A DNA stretch of 64,000 bases from Catellatospora vulcania (GCF_009720385.1 NZ_ML769305.1:142208-206207), one strand, 5' to 3'. Shown: positions 44,050 through 54,784, counted from the stretch's first letter. The notes: generated from the letters alone by a model not told the origin. A program made the numbers and translations.

Positions 44050-45090
44050 TCAGAAGTCGAGGACGACTTTGATGTCGTCGGGTTGGTTCTCCAGCGCCAC
44101 CGCGTAGTCGGCGGCGGGGACGCGGCGGGTGATGAGGGCGGCCAGCCAGGCCTGATCGGCGGACTGGAGGGCGTGGGCGGCCTCCTGCCAGTGGCGCAGA
44201 TTGGCGTTGACCGAGCCGAAGACGACGTTGTTCTCCAGGACCATGTCGCGGTTGAGGCCGCCGAGGTCCAGGGCGAGCTTGCGGCCGCCGCTGGAGACGC
44301 CGGTCAGGCAGACCGTGCCGTTCGGGCCGACCTGGTCGATGACCTGGGCGATGACCGGCGGCGCGCCGGTGCACTCCAGGACCAGGTCGGGTTCGAAGCC
44401 GAGGTCGCAGACCTGGCCGGAGTGGTAGGTCGCGCCGAGCCCGGCGACGAGGTCGAGCTTGGGGCCTTCGGTGGCCCGGTCGAGCACGTGCACGTCGAGG
44501 TCGCGCTGTCGGCCCAGCAGGGCGGCCAGAAGGCCGATCGGGCCGGCACCGGTGACCAGTACGGTCTGCGGATCGTAGCGGGCGCGCAGACCGATGCGTT
44601 CGATGTGCTCCCAGGCCTTGGCCACGACGCTGGTCGGTTCGAGCAGCATGCCCACTTCCAGCAGCGAGGCGTCCAGGCCGACCGCGAAGTCGGGCTCCAC
44701 GCGCCAGCGCTCCCGGGCGAAGCCGTGCCGCTCCTTGATGCCGCACTCGACGTACTGGCCGTTGCGGCACATGTCCCACTCGCCGACCAGGCAGTTGACG
44801 CAGGGCACCGGGTCGGGCCGGCGCACGATGCCCGCCACCAGATCACCGGGCTGCCAGCGGCCGGAGTCGTCGGAGATGACCCGGCCCAGCGACTCGTGCC
44901 CGATGACCAGCCGGTCGCCGGGGCCGGGGGCGGTGCCGTATTCCCCCGCGACGATCTCGCGGTCGGTGCCGCACACGCCCACCGCGAGCGCGGCCACCAG
45001 CACCTGCCCCTCGGACTCGTCCGGTTCGGGCAGGTCGTCGACGTACTGGGCCGAGTTCGGGCGTCCCGCCTCGACGATCAAACCACGCAT
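44050..45090 (-). CDS. Zinc-type MDR dehydrogenase, glucose 1-dehydrogenase-like
   Basis: 346-residue medium-chain dehydrogenase. Catalytic zinc residues appear in GVCGTDREI and IGHESLGRV; a structural lobe is reduced (CVNCLVGEWDMC has three cysteines, where four are usual). The VTGAGPIGLLAALLG Rossmann motif is near residue 180. QYVECGIKERHGFAR is typical of glucose dehydrogenases of the archaeal and actinobacterial type. It would oxidise glucose to gluconolactone, which suits the KDG kinase and KDPG aldolase 10 kb away, but that link is inference. ATG 45090 was chosen over GTG 45099. Confidence 0.9.
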   Translation of the reverse strand: MRGLIVEAGRPNSAQYVDDLPEPDESEGQVLVAALAVGVCGTDREIVAGEYGTAPGPGDRLVIGHESLGRVISDDSGRWQPGDLVAGIVRRPDPVPCVNCLVGEWDMCRNGQYVECGIKERHGFARERWRVEPDFAVGLDASLLEVGMLLEPTSVVAKAWEHIERIGLRARYDPQTVLVTGAGPIGLLAALLGRQRDLDVHVLDRATEGPKLDLVAGLGATYHSGQVCDLGFEPDLVLECTGAPPVIAQVIDQVGPNGTVCLTGVSSGGRKLALDLGGLNRDMVLENNVVFGSVNANLRHWQEAAHALQSADQAWLAALITRRVPAADYAVALENQPDDIKVVLDF

Positions 45091-45246
45091 AGCCGTCACC
45101 CTAAGCTCGTTGCTGTCGCTGCGGCGGACATTCGCCCGCCGACCCGGCCGGTGTCCCCGATGCCCGACTTGTCCGGTCTATCGGCCAGCGGCAGATGCCG
45201 CTGCTCGCACGTGCGGCAACACCCCGTGTAGTGCATCCTTTACGGC

Positions 45247-47331
<2,085 letters not shown>

Positions 47332-47468
47332 ACCCGACCGCCCGGTCACCGCGTGCACGCGTACCCGCAACGCGGTCCGCCTCCGCTCCATCCCGTCCCC
47401 CGTCTTCGCACCACACACCGGTCGCCGCAGGGACCACCTGGTATTGCCGGCCCGTGCTAGAAAGTGCC

Positions 47469-47891
47469 GTGATCTCGACCCCTGACACCCACCTGCGCCT
47501 GGCGCACGTCGCCGTCGGCCGGGTGCAGCAGTACCAGCGCACCGCCAACGGCATCGCCGCGTTCGCCCTCGGGAGCGTCCTGCTGCTCTGGTTCTCCACG
47601 TTCGCCCTGGCCGCCAGTCCGGCGTTCCTGTCGCTGCTGGCGGCGCTGGTGAGTTCGCTGGGTGCGGCGGGAGTCAACCTCGCGCGGCAGTGGGCGCGGT
47701 ACTACCACGCCGAATCCGAAGGCTGGCTCGACCACGTCCTGCCGGCCGAGGAGCGTACCGCGGTCCACCAGCCGTTCCTGGCCAGGCACCCGGCGCCGAC
47801 GGCGCTGAGCAGCATCTGGTCCGCGATGCTCGTCGTGGCGGCGCTGCTGTCCGCGTTCGCGGCGGTGCTGTTCGCGGTGGCGACCGCCTGA
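47469..47891 (+). CDS. Small two-helix membrane protein, unknown function
   Basis: 140 residues from GTG 47469. Two closely spaced helices near residues 28-75 and a C-terminal helix near 115-138; the middle (YYHAESEGWLDHVLPAEERTAV) is charged and cytoplasmic or wall-facing. AGAAAG precedes the start. No recognised domain. It is followed 32 bases later by a GNAT gene on the same strand. Confidence 0.78.
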   Translation: MISTPDTHLRLAHVAVGRVQQYQRTANGIAAFALGSVLLLWFSTFALAASPAFLSLLAALVSSLGAAGVNLARQWARYYHAESEGWLDHVLPAEERTAVHQPFLARHPAPTALSSIWSAMLVVAALLSAFAAVLFAVATA

Positions 47892-47923
47892 CCCGGCTGC
47901 ACCGGCTGAGAGAATCCGGAGCC

Positions 47924-48349
47924 ATGGCCCTCCTCCTGCGCACCGCCGACACCGCCGACATCGAGCCGCTGCTCGCCTTCTGGAAGACCGCCGCCGAGAA
48001 CACCGACCGCGACGACGCCGCCGCGGCGGTGGCCGCGCTGCTGGCCCGCGACCCAGCAGCGCTGCTGCTGGCCGTGGACGGCGACGAGATCGTCGGCTCG
48101 CTGATCGCCGGCTGGGACGGATGGCGCTGCCACCTCTACCGGTACGCCGTGCACCCGGACCGCCGCCGTCAGGGCATCGGGCGCGCCCTGCTGGACGCCG
48201 CCGAACAGCGCTTCACGGCGCTGGGCGGGCGCCGGGCCGACGCGATGGTGCTCGACGACAACGACCTCGCCGCCGACGCGTGGACCGCCGCCGGATACCG
48301 GCCGCAGCCGCAGTGGTCCCGCTGGGTCAAGCCGCTGACCGCCCGCTGA
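47924..48349 (+). CDS. GNAT family N-acetyltransferase
   Basis: 141-residue acetyltransferase with the acetyl-CoA loop in HPDRRRQGIGRALLDAAE (motif A, R/Q-x-x-G-x-G) near residue 85, followed by ADAMVLDDNDLAADAWTAAGY, the usual motif B. Length and spacing resemble RimI-like or small-molecule acetyltransferases. Substrate unknown. ATG 47924; the upstream region is GC-rich with GGAG (GAATCCGGAG). Confidence 0.9.
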   Translation: MALLLRTADTADIEPLLAFWKTAAENTDRDDAAAAVAALLARDPAALLLAVDGDEIVGSLIAGWDGWRCHLYRYAVHPDRRRQGIGRALLDAAEQRFTALGGRRADAMVLDDNDLAADAWTAAGYRPQPQWSRWVKPLTAR

Positions 48350-48411
48350 GCGGTGGCCGAGCTGCCCCGCGCGGGACAGCGTTCTGCCCGGGCCCGAAAT
48401 AGGATCATGCG

Positions 48412-49428
48412 ATGCGCCCGCCTCTCGACCGCATCGCCCTGATCTCCGACGTGCACGGCAACCTGACCGCGCTGGAAGCGGTGCTCGACGACATCGAAGC
48501 CCGCGGCATCACGCGCATATTCAACCTCGGCGACTACGTCGGCAAGGGACCGCGCGGACGCGAGGTCATCGAGGTTTGCCGGGAACGGTGCGAGGTCAAC
48601 ATCCTCGGCAACTGGGACGACTTCCTGCCCGACCCCGACCGGACCTTCGACACCCCCACGAAGGCATTCGCGTGGTGGCTGGAGCAGCTGTCACCGGGGC
48701 AGGGCGCATGGCTGCGGGCGCTGCCGTTCAGCCACGATTTCCTGCTGAGCGGGCGGCGGGTGCGGCTGTACCACGCCTCGTCGGGCACGGTGCACCACCG
48801 CGTGCGGTTCGACCACGACGAGGCGGAGTTCCTGTCGATGTTCGCCAACACCCCGGCGACCGGCGACGGGCCCGAACCCACCGTCGTCGGGTACGGCGAC
48901 ACCCACGACGCGTACTACGAGGTGGATCGCGACCGGCGCACCCTGTTCAACACCGGCAGCGTCGGCAACTCCATGGACGACCCCACCCCCGTGTACGTGA
49001 TCCTGGAGGGGGTGTACGGCTCCGAGGCCGAGGCGCCGTTCTCGATCCAGTTCGTCCGGGTGCCGTACGACGTGCAGGCCGAGCTGGCCGTGGCCCGGGA
49101 GATGGGCATGCCCGAGTACGCGGGATACGAGTCGGAGATCCTGCACGGCGTCTACCGCGGCGAGATGAACGAGCCGGGCGGCCCCGGCTACCACCGCCGC
49201 CCGCGGGAGACGGCCCCGGCTGAAGCACCGACTGACCCGCACTCTGGCAAACGCCGCCGGAGCACGGTCCACCGGCCGGCGAAAAGTCCGCGGCACGCGG
49301 GCTGCCCGATCGCTACTGTCGTGGCCGTGACCAGCTTCCCTGCCGCAGCACGCAGGGTGCGAGATACGGACCTTGACCTGCTGCGGCGGATGCACATGCT
49401 TCGTGGCGTGGCCAGATTCCTGGTCTGA
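48412..49428 (+). CDS. Metallophosphoesterase with an extended C-terminus
   Basis: Calcineurin-like phosphoesterase: ISDVHGN (metal residues) near residue 11, GDYVGKGP near 40, GNWDD near 65, and YGDTHDA plus NTGSVGN later. These cover residues 1-185, with about 260 expected for the family. The remaining tail, from about residue 262 (RETAPAEAPTDPHSG), is Arg/Pro-rich and appears to run into what was a separate downstream gene (49327 on), so the natural stop may have been lost. Cleaves phosphomonoesters or diesters, probably in the cytoplasm. Confidence 0.85.
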   Translation: MRPPLDRIALISDVHGNLTALEAVLDDIEARGITRIFNLGDYVGKGPRGREVIEVCRERCEVNILGNWDDFLPDPDRTFDTPTKAFAWWLEQLSPGQGAWLRALPFSHDFLLSGRRVRLYHASSGTVHHRVRFDHDEAEFLSMFANTPATGDGPEPTVVGYGDTHDAYYEVDRDRRTLFNTGSVGNSMDDPTPVYVILEGVYGSEAEAPFSIQFVRVPYDVQAELAVAREMGMPEYAGYESEILHGVYRGEMNEPGGPGYHRRPRETAPAEAPTDPHSGKRRRSTVHRPAKSPRHAGCPIATVVAVTSFPAAARRVRDTDLDLLRRMHMLRGVARFLV

Positions 49429-49740
49429 GGCTTCCGCGCGACGTGGTACCACCTCCTGCTCAGCGCGGACATGCCGCGACAGCTCGGGGACGGCCCCGAC
49501 GCACTGGTCCGGGCGGTGGACCAGTTGTTCGAGGCGCGTAGGCCGTGGACGGCCGAGCAGTCGGCGTACTCCGCCCGGCGTCTCGCGGAGAAGGCGGACG
49601 GTCGGCGCGCGGTGTGCAGGGCCGACGCCTGGCGCACCTGGGGCAGGTAACGGCTCGCCCACTGCGCCGACCCGGAACGGCATCCGGCCGACAGTCTGCC
49701 CGCGGTCGTCACACCCCTCGTCACCACCTCCACCAGGCGA
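49327..49740 (+). pseudogene. Decayed gene with two in-frame stops, between metallophosphoesterase and AIPR genes
   Basis: The frame from GTG 49327 (a TACTGT box seven bases upstream suggests a former leaderless start) reads DLDLLRRMHMLRGVARFLV, meets TGA at 49426-49428, continues with coding-like bias as GFRATWYHLLLSADMPRQ... and QSAYSARRLAEKADGR, meets TAA at 49648-49650, then goes on to about 49740. The protein resembles no family I can name. Adjacent to the transferred AIPR gene, so decay at an island border is likely. Confidence 0.6.
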
Positions 49741-49754
49741 AAACCGGGCCTCAC

Positions 49755-51503
49755 TCAGGTCAGGTTGTGGTCCGCGATCGCCGCAAAGTACTTCGATCGA
49801 AAGTCGGAACTCTTAAACATGCCGTCCACGGCAACTTTGGGGTTTGATTTTTGATAACTTGCTGCTGTATCTGCCAAGATTTGAATAGCGTTGATCAATC
49901 CGACTTGCGATAGAGGGTACTTTAGGCGTCGGAAATTGAGCCCGAACCGAAGATCCTCGATCTTCTTAAGTTTGAGCGATATCATCGAATATCCAGCGGC
50001 CACATAGAAGCGCGCATTCGTATAGCCATCGAAGATGTTCTTAGCCTCCTCCGAGGCCAAGAATTCATCTACTCCCTTGACGACATGAACAGCCACGAGA
50101 TATGCAGAAATATCAAGATCATCCGGGAACACCTTGCTATACCCTTGCTCATCAGCCAGCAAGGTAAATGGACGAGCGCGAGCTACGTCCGGCTGTCCGA
50201 GATTGAGCGTAATCAGAGCTTGCGCGAGTAGCCGCATACTGATTCGGCGCTTGGCAGGCATTCTCTGGTTCTTATATCTATTCTTTCGGCGCTCGTAATA
50301 CCATTCATGCACTGCGAGAAATCGTTCGATCTCGCTCTGAAGTGGCTGCGTTGCGAACAAGGCGGGGCCAGGCACTTGTGTCTGCCGATTTGTGCCAGCG
50401 ATTATTCGATCCCTGATGTCTTCGTCGGTCGACACCACAACCCGTACGACTATTCCATTGTCGAGGCGCGGGGACGCCAGCTTGCCTTCCTTCTCCGCTC
50501 GGTCTAGTACATGCGAAGTTTGCAACCCGTTTACAATGAGTGGCCCCGAAACCGTAACTGTGTTCTGGGGGCTGTCGGCTCGATCGCAAATGACCGTAAC
50601 GCCGTTGTTGAGCCACCAGAACTCGATGTCGTCCGCGCCGGCCAGCGTCTTTAATATGGCATCGTTCACGGAGTTGTCGCCTTCGAAGTCGCGGACATTG
50701 GCTTCGAAAAGTTCCTCCCGCAAATTTCCGTCATCACTGCGAATGAACGTTAGATAATCCTTGATCGCGACTACCCCGAGATAGGAGTCGTTCTCGCGGA
50801 CTAGTGATCGAAACTTAAGTACGCCGGGTTTGCTCGGGTCAATTGCGGCAAGTCGATAGAGCTCGCGAGCGCCAACGTGTAGAGCATTAACTTTTGCCCC
50901 GAAGGTCAACCTGGATTCGACGGCCTTCACAACCTGGTCGCCGCGTGCAACTATCGTCGGGGTTATGTTCGATTCGAGTGCGCGAGTTACGTAGGCGACA
51001 TTAAAGGTCACCTGCGGAAATTTGGGCCCCAGCGACTTGATCGCTTTTCGCACTATTCCGGTTCTTTCGATTACCGACGGCCTGTATAGCGTTTGCAAGA
51101 ACAAATCATCGATGGTCACATCGAGTAGGTTGGGCAAAGACGACAATAGATGCTCCCACGCTGCCTCCTCCCAGCTTTCCGTATTTTTTGACTGAACGAG
51201 GAAGATTTCGAGATGGGGATTCTGGCGAATTGCCGTCAGGGACGGATCGCCTGGATTAAGGCGCGGGTCGTCAGGGCTTATCAAAGTCCCGTCAAGGAAC
51301 ACGAAGAAGCTGTCGACGCCGCCATCCTTATCGCCATCGACAATGCCTTCATTCAACTCGTCGGCCGACACTTCGTTGGGCTTCAGTACCTGCGTCACCG
51401 CATATCGCTCGAAAACTTCGTCGACGTTTTCTCCAGGATACTCGGAGTCGTGAAACTGCTTGAACAACGAGTTCACGACGATCTGATCTGCGCTAGTTGG
51501 CAT
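49755..51503 (-). CDS. AIPR family protein (abortive infection phage resistance)
   Basis: 582 residues. The family core is clear: FEANVRDFEGDNSVNDAIL near residue 270, FWWLNNGVTVICD near residue 300, and VNGLQTSHVLDRAEKEGKL near 330. The N-terminal 200 residues (with DKDGGVDSFFVFLDG and EIFLVQSKN) look like a restriction-endonuclease-type fold carrying D-x(n)-QSK, but this is a weak visual match. Codon use is much more A/T-rich than neighbours, indicating horizontal transfer. ATG 51503 has a GGAGAG site. Members occur in phage-defence contexts; the mechanism is not settled. No obvious partner gene is fused or overlapping. Confidence 0.88.
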   Translation of the reverse strand: MPTSADQIVVNSLFKQFHDSEYPGENVDEVFERYAVTQVLKPNEVSADELNEGIVDGDKDGGVDSFFVFLDGTLISPDDPRLNPGDPSLTAIRQNPHLEIFLVQSKNTESWEEAAWEHLLSSLPNLLDVTIDDLFLQTLYRPSVIERTGIVRKAIKSLGPKFPQVTFNVAYVTRALESNITPTIVARGDQVVKAVESRLTFGAKVNALHVGARELYRLAAIDPSKPGVLKFRSLVRENDSYLGVVAIKDYLTFIRSDDGNLREELFEANVRDFEGDNSVNDAILKTLAGADDIEFWWLNNGVTVICDRADSPQNTVTVSGPLIVNGLQTSHVLDRAEKEGKLASPRLDNGIVVRVVVSTDEDIRDRIIAGTNRQTQVPGPALFATQPLQSEIERFLAVHEWYYERRKNRYKNQRMPAKRRISMRLLAQALITLNLGQPDVARARPFTLLADEQGYSKVFPDDLDISAYLVAVHVVKGVDEFLASEEAKNIFDGYTNARFYVAAGYSMISLKLKKIEDLRFGLNFRRLKYPLSQVGLINAIQILADTAASYQKSNPKVAVDGMFKSSDFRSKYFAAIADHNLT

Positions 51504-51811
51504 TTCGCTCTCCAGAGATACCCACCATTACCAACGCACCCACCTAAGTACATTGCGACATAAAAAGCAATGGCCCTCGTGGTTGCAACAGGCTCGCACC
51601 ACTGATGCAGTCCATACGATTCCCGGTCAGGTTCTCGACAGCCGGGTGGCCAACTACAGAACCTCGTCAACACATCGACGACGTGATTGGCTACAGCTCC
51701 AGCCACCGGCATTCATGGGTGCGTCCTCCGCCGAACAAGCAGCGGTCTCTGTTCTCCGGTCCGGTCACGATACCCGGCCTCGGCCTTCCTGAGTCTCATC
51801 CGGTATGCGGA
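51504..51811. other. Gene-free region at the right border of the AIPR gene
   Basis: 308 bases. The first 200 share the lower GC of the AIPR gene. It contains no recognised tRNA, terminal inverted repeat or attachment site, only the presumed AIPR promoter near 51510-51600. Composition returns to the chromosomal average near 51780. Confidence 0.4.
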
Positions 51812-52309
51812 CTAGCCGCCTTCGCCGGAACCAGGTCTGCCGAGCAGGCTCCCTGTCACCTCGTGCTGGTCCTTGGTGAGCGTGATGCGGTGGAACGCCC
51901 ATCTGTCGAGGCAGGAGCCGACATACTCCGGTTTCTGGACGGCTTGCGGAATCCCGCGCACCGGCCTGTCCGCCGCGCTGCGCTCCAGCACGTCCTCCCA
52001 CTCGGCCAGGACCGGAACGAACCGGTGCTCCGCCTCATCGGCCGTGGTCCCGAGGTAGTGGGCGAGGTCTTCCCAGCAACCGCGTTCACGTTCGAACACC
52101 ACCGCCGCAGCGAGCGCCCGCTGCGCGCACTCCCAGAGGGCGTTCGCCTCGCTGGCGCGCCCGCCGTTCGCGCAATCCGGGTCGTTGCGGGTGCTGACCA
52201 GCGCGGCGACGTTGCCGGCCAGGCTCGCCGCGAGATCGGACAGGACGAGGCGGGCCAGCCCGTCGCGGCTGAACCCGGAGTGTGACGCTGCGGTCCACGC
52301 CGCGAGCAT
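51812..52309 (-). CDS. Uncharacterised protein beside the AIPR gene
   Basis: 165 residues from ATG 52309. Mostly helical; the segment CWEDLAHYLGTTADEAEHRFVP near residue 95 has the spacing of a helix-turn-helix and recurs in actinobacterial proteins of unknown role. GC-rich codon use, unlike the AIPR gene. No signal peptide or membrane segment. It may be a DNA-binding protein, but I would not name it. Transcribed toward the AIPR gene, with a 308-base gap. Confidence 0.65.
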   Translation of the reverse strand: MLAAWTAASHSGFSRDGLARLVLSDLAASLAGNVAALVSTRNDPDCANGGRASEANALWECAQRALAAAVVFERERGCWEDLAHYLGTTADEAEHRFVPVLAEWEDVLERSAADRPVRGIPQAVQKPEYVGSCLDRWAFHRITLTKDQHEVTGSLLGRPGSGEGG

Positions 52310-52392
52310 CGCACCGGCTGCAAGTTGATAACCGGCTGGCGAGCACTGCGACGATGGAACGACGACCGACCGCCTGTTGATGGGACAGTGCC

Positions 52393-52602
52393 TTGAACGA
52401 GGTTCGTGAGCAGGAACACCGGTCCGGCGAGGCCTATCGGGCTGAGCTCGCGGCGGCCCTCGTCGCGCTGCCGATGGCCGAGTTTCTCGACGTCATGCGG
52501 CAGGCGCTGCCGGTGCAGGCCGCCAACAACGCCGACCCCGCTTTCCTCAACGACCTGATCATTGTCGAAGTCTTGACCGACCGGACGACGACGACGCCGT
52601 AG
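52393..52602 (+). CDS. Small acidic hypothetical protein
   Basis: 69 residues from TTG 52393. Alanine/glutamate-rich, with a helical part (EAYRAELAAALVALPMAEFLDVMRQ) and the string NADPAFLNDLIIVEVL. A GGGACAG precedes the start. Codon bias is GC-rich and coding-like. No family recognised. Confidence 0.5.
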   Translation: MNEVREQEHRSGEAYRAELAAALVALPMAEFLDVMRQALPVQAANNADPAFLNDLIIVEVLTDRTTTTP

Positions 52603-52610
52603 AACGTGTG

Positions 52611-52766
52611 GTGGCATGGCCGGATCGTGACCACTACGGCGGCGGTCTCGGCGTCTATCAGGGACTCTGTGAGGAAGAAACGTGCGCAGGCTGCGGCAGC
52701 ACGGTGACGTCCAGCGCGCAGCGGGCGATCTACCCCCGCTGCGGCACACGATGCGGGCTGACCTGA
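52611..52766 (+). CDS. Small cysteine-rich (possible zinc-ribbon) protein
   Basis: 51 residues from GTG 52611: GVYQGLCEEETCAGC near the middle, with RCGTRCG at the C-terminus. The five cysteines in C-x4-C-x2-C and C-x3-C spacing suggest metal binding. It begins eight bases after the preceding small ORF and reads in a different frame. Too short to be certain; no ribosome site beyond GTGTGG. Confidence 0.4.
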   Translation: MAWPDRDHYGGGLGVYQGLCEEETCAGCGSTVTSSAQRAIYPRCGTRCGLT

Positions 52767-52818
52767 TCGACGCGCTCCGTCGTGGATTTCGGCTTGCCCG
52801 TTCTGAAACCATCAGACG

Positions 52819-53559
52819 GTGAGCGACAAACCGATAATCGCCGTACTGACCGGCGCGGGTATCTCCACCGACTCCGGCATCCCCGACTTCCGTGGACCGC
52901 AGGGTGTGTGGACCCTGGATCCGGCCGCGGAGAAGATGTTCACCTACGAGTACTACATGGCCGACCCGGCCGTGCGCCGCGCTTCGTGGCGGGCGCGCGC
53001 CGACAACGCGGCGTGGACCGCCCAGCCCAACCCGGGTCACCTCGCGCTGGTCGAGCTGGAGCGGGCCGGCTTCCCGGTGCGGATCATCACGCAGAACATC
53101 GACGGCCTGCACCAGAAGGCGGGCTCGACCCCGCGCAAGGTGCTGGAGTTGCACGGCACCATGTTCACGGTGCGCTGCATGGGCTGCGGTGAAAAGGGGA
53201 CCATGCGCGACGCACTGGACCGCGTCGAGGCCGGCGACCCGGATCCGGCCTGCCTGTCCTGCGGAGGCATCCTCAAAGCCGGCACGATCATGTTCGGCGA
53301 GAACCTGGACGGCGACACCCTGAACCAGGCCGGCGCGATCGCCAAGGCCTGCCGGATCTTCTGGGCCGTGGGCACCTCCCTCCAGGTCCAGCCCGCTGCC
53401 TCGCTGTGCGCCATCGCCATGACGGAGGGCGCGAAGACCACCATCGTCAACGCCCAGCCGACCCCCTACGACGTCGTCGCCGACGAGGTGATCCGGGACC
53501 CCATCGGCGAGGCCCTCCCCCGCATGGTCGCCGCCCTCATCGCCGCCCACCCGTCCTGA
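52819..53559 (+). CDS. Sir2-family NAD-dependent protein deacylase
   Basis: 246-residue sirtuin. NAD-binding GAGISTDSGIPDFRG near residues 12-26, TQNIDGLH near residue 92, catalytic His in ELHGTMF, and zinc ligands in CMGC...CLSC near residues 119-155. Removes acetyl or other acyl groups from lysine using NAD, giving nicotinamide and O-acyl-ADP-ribose. GTG 52819; no membrane segment. It lies just after the AIPR patch but has GC-rich, chromosomal codon use, so a housekeeping role is more likely than defence. Confidence 0.94.
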   Translation: MSDKPIIAVLTGAGISTDSGIPDFRGPQGVWTLDPAAEKMFTYEYYMADPAVRRASWRARADNAAWTAQPNPGHLALVELERAGFPVRIITQNIDGLHQKAGSTPRKVLELHGTMFTVRCMGCGEKGTMRDALDRVEAGDPDPACLSCGGILKAGTIMFGENLDGDTLNQAGAIAKACRIFWAVGTSLQVQPAASLCAIAMTEGAKTTIVNAQPTPYDVVADEVIRDPIGEALPRMVAALIAAHPS

Positions 53560-53560
53560 A

Positions 53561-53645
53561 GATCGCGACGATCTTGCGCGAACTGTTGCCGATACGCCCG
53601 TTATAAGCGTGTCGCACCCGCAGTCCGCGCAAGATCGTCGTGATC
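53561..53645. repeat. Singleton palindrome E, 25-base arms
   Basis: GATCGCGACGATCTTGCGCG then AACTG (53561-53585) pairs with 53621-53645 at 23 of 25 positions; the spacer contains a further CGATACGC/GCGTGTCG stem. It fills the gap between converging stops at 53559 and 53644. Confidence 0.8.
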
Positions 53646-54168
53646 AGCGGTTGGCGTCGGCGGGTTGGGGGGCGTCGGTGGGGCGGGGGGACATGGCTAC
53701 GGCCCAGGCTTCCTGGACGCCGAGGAAGACCAGGATGGACAGGAGGACGGCCTCGAGTTGGAGTGGGGTCAGGCCGATGCCCAGTGCTTTTACGGCGCTG
53801 GGCGGGAGTATGGCGATCAGGGTGACGAGGGCGTAGGCGGGGACGGCCACGTAGCGGAGCAGGTTGGCGATGCCGTGGGCGCCGGTTTGGCGCTGGATCT
53901 GGCGGGCGAGCATGATCGCGCCGATGCCGCCGGCGATGCCGGCCAGGGTGAAGGCGGTGCGCCAGAGCAGGACCACGGTCGGGGCGACCTGGGCCAGCAG
54001 GGACAGCGTGCCGGGGATGGCGAACTGCAGGGAGACCAGGTACGCCATGCGGCGCGAGGCGGCGTCGTGGCGGCTGAGCTCCTTGCGGTCGGTCACCACC
54101 ACCAGCCACAGGCCCAGCAGGGTGAAGTTGATCGCGGCGACCGCGGCGTAGAACGGGTCCAGGTTCAC
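53644..54168 (-). CDS. Multi-helix membrane protein, unknown function
   Basis: 174 residues from GTG 54168. Five hydrophobic helices (first LDPFYAAVAAINFTLLGLWLVV; last near residue 150) and a short polar C-terminus. The charged loop TDRKELSRHDAASRRMAYLV is cytoplasmic by the positive-inside rule. No recognised family. The start region abuts the divergent 2H phosphoesterase gene. A longer TTG start at 54210 is possible but overlaps that promoter. Confidence 0.75.
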   Translation of the reverse strand: MNLDPFYAAVAAINFTLLGLWLVVVTDRKELSRHDAASRRMAYLVSLQFAIPGTLSLLAQVAPTVVLLWRTAFTLAGIAGGIGAIMLARQIQRQTGAHGIANLLRYVAVPAYALVTLIAILPPSAVKALGIGLTPLQLEAVLLSILVFLGVQEAWAVAMSPRPTDAPQPADANR

Positions 54169-54254
54169 GGTGTCCGATGGTACGGCGAAATGTACCTTTT
54201 GTGCCGCCAATACTCGGTCGTCCGACGACGATCATGGCGGTACTGTCTCCCACC

Positions 54255-54776
54255 ATGGCCGCCGCCCTGGAGCTCTATCTCGACCCCGTCGCCACCGCGC
54301 GCCTGCGTACCCTCTGGAACGCCCTGGAGGCCGAGGGCGTGCCCACCCTGCGCGACCTCACCCACCGCAAGCATCGACCGCACCTGTCCATCACCAGCGC
54401 GGACGTGCTCGACGGGCCCGCGGTGGAGGCGGCGTTGCAGGGGCTGGCGATCGCGCCGCCGATCAAGTTGACGTTCGACCACATCGGGCAGTTCCTGGGC
54501 CGGGTGCTCTGGCTCGGGCCGGTGCCGACCGCTGAGCTGCTGGCCCACCACGCGGCCGTGCACGGGCGGCTGACCGCGGCGGGTATCGAGACCGGCTCGT
54601 TCTACCAGCCCGGGGCCTGGGTGCCGCACTGCACGCTGTCCATGCGGGTGCCGCTGGTCAAGATGACCGACGCCATCCGGCTGTGCCTGGACATGCTGCC
54701 CCTGGAGGCGACCATCGTCGGCGCGGCCGTCGCCGACCACGCCCGCGACCTCTACCACCCCCTCCCCACCCGCTGA
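54255..54776 (+). CDS. 2'-5' RNA ligase-like 2H phosphoesterase
   Basis: 173 residues from ATG 54255 (ATG 54234 is possible). The two H-x-T/S-x motifs of the 2H superfamily are visible: HLSI (in HRKHRPHLSITS) near residue 40 and HCTL (in VPHCTLSMR) near residue 125. Members cleave or ligate 2',3'-cyclic or 2'-5' phosphodiesters in RNA; the actual substrate here is unknown. Divergent from a membrane-protein gene; ends just before palindrome A6. Confidence 0.88.
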   Translation: MAAALELYLDPVATARLRTLWNALEAEGVPTLRDLTHRKHRPHLSITSADVLDGPAVEAALQGLAIAPPIKLTFDHIGQFLGRVLWLGPVPTAELLAHHAAVHGRLTAAGIETGSFYQPGAWVPHCTLSMRVPLVKMTDAIRLCLDMLPLEATIVGAAVADHARDLYHPLPTR

Positions 54777-54784
54777 GGCACGAA

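Noticed and set aside
49755..51811. Mobile-element ends around the AIPR gene
   Set aside because: I looked for terminal inverted repeats, direct target repeats, integrase or transposase genes and tRNA attachment sites and found none.
52819..53559. Sir2 gene as a defence-system effector
   Set aside because: It is a stand-alone deacylase with the full zinc and NAD motifs and chromosomal codon bias, lacking the domains fused in defence sirtuins.
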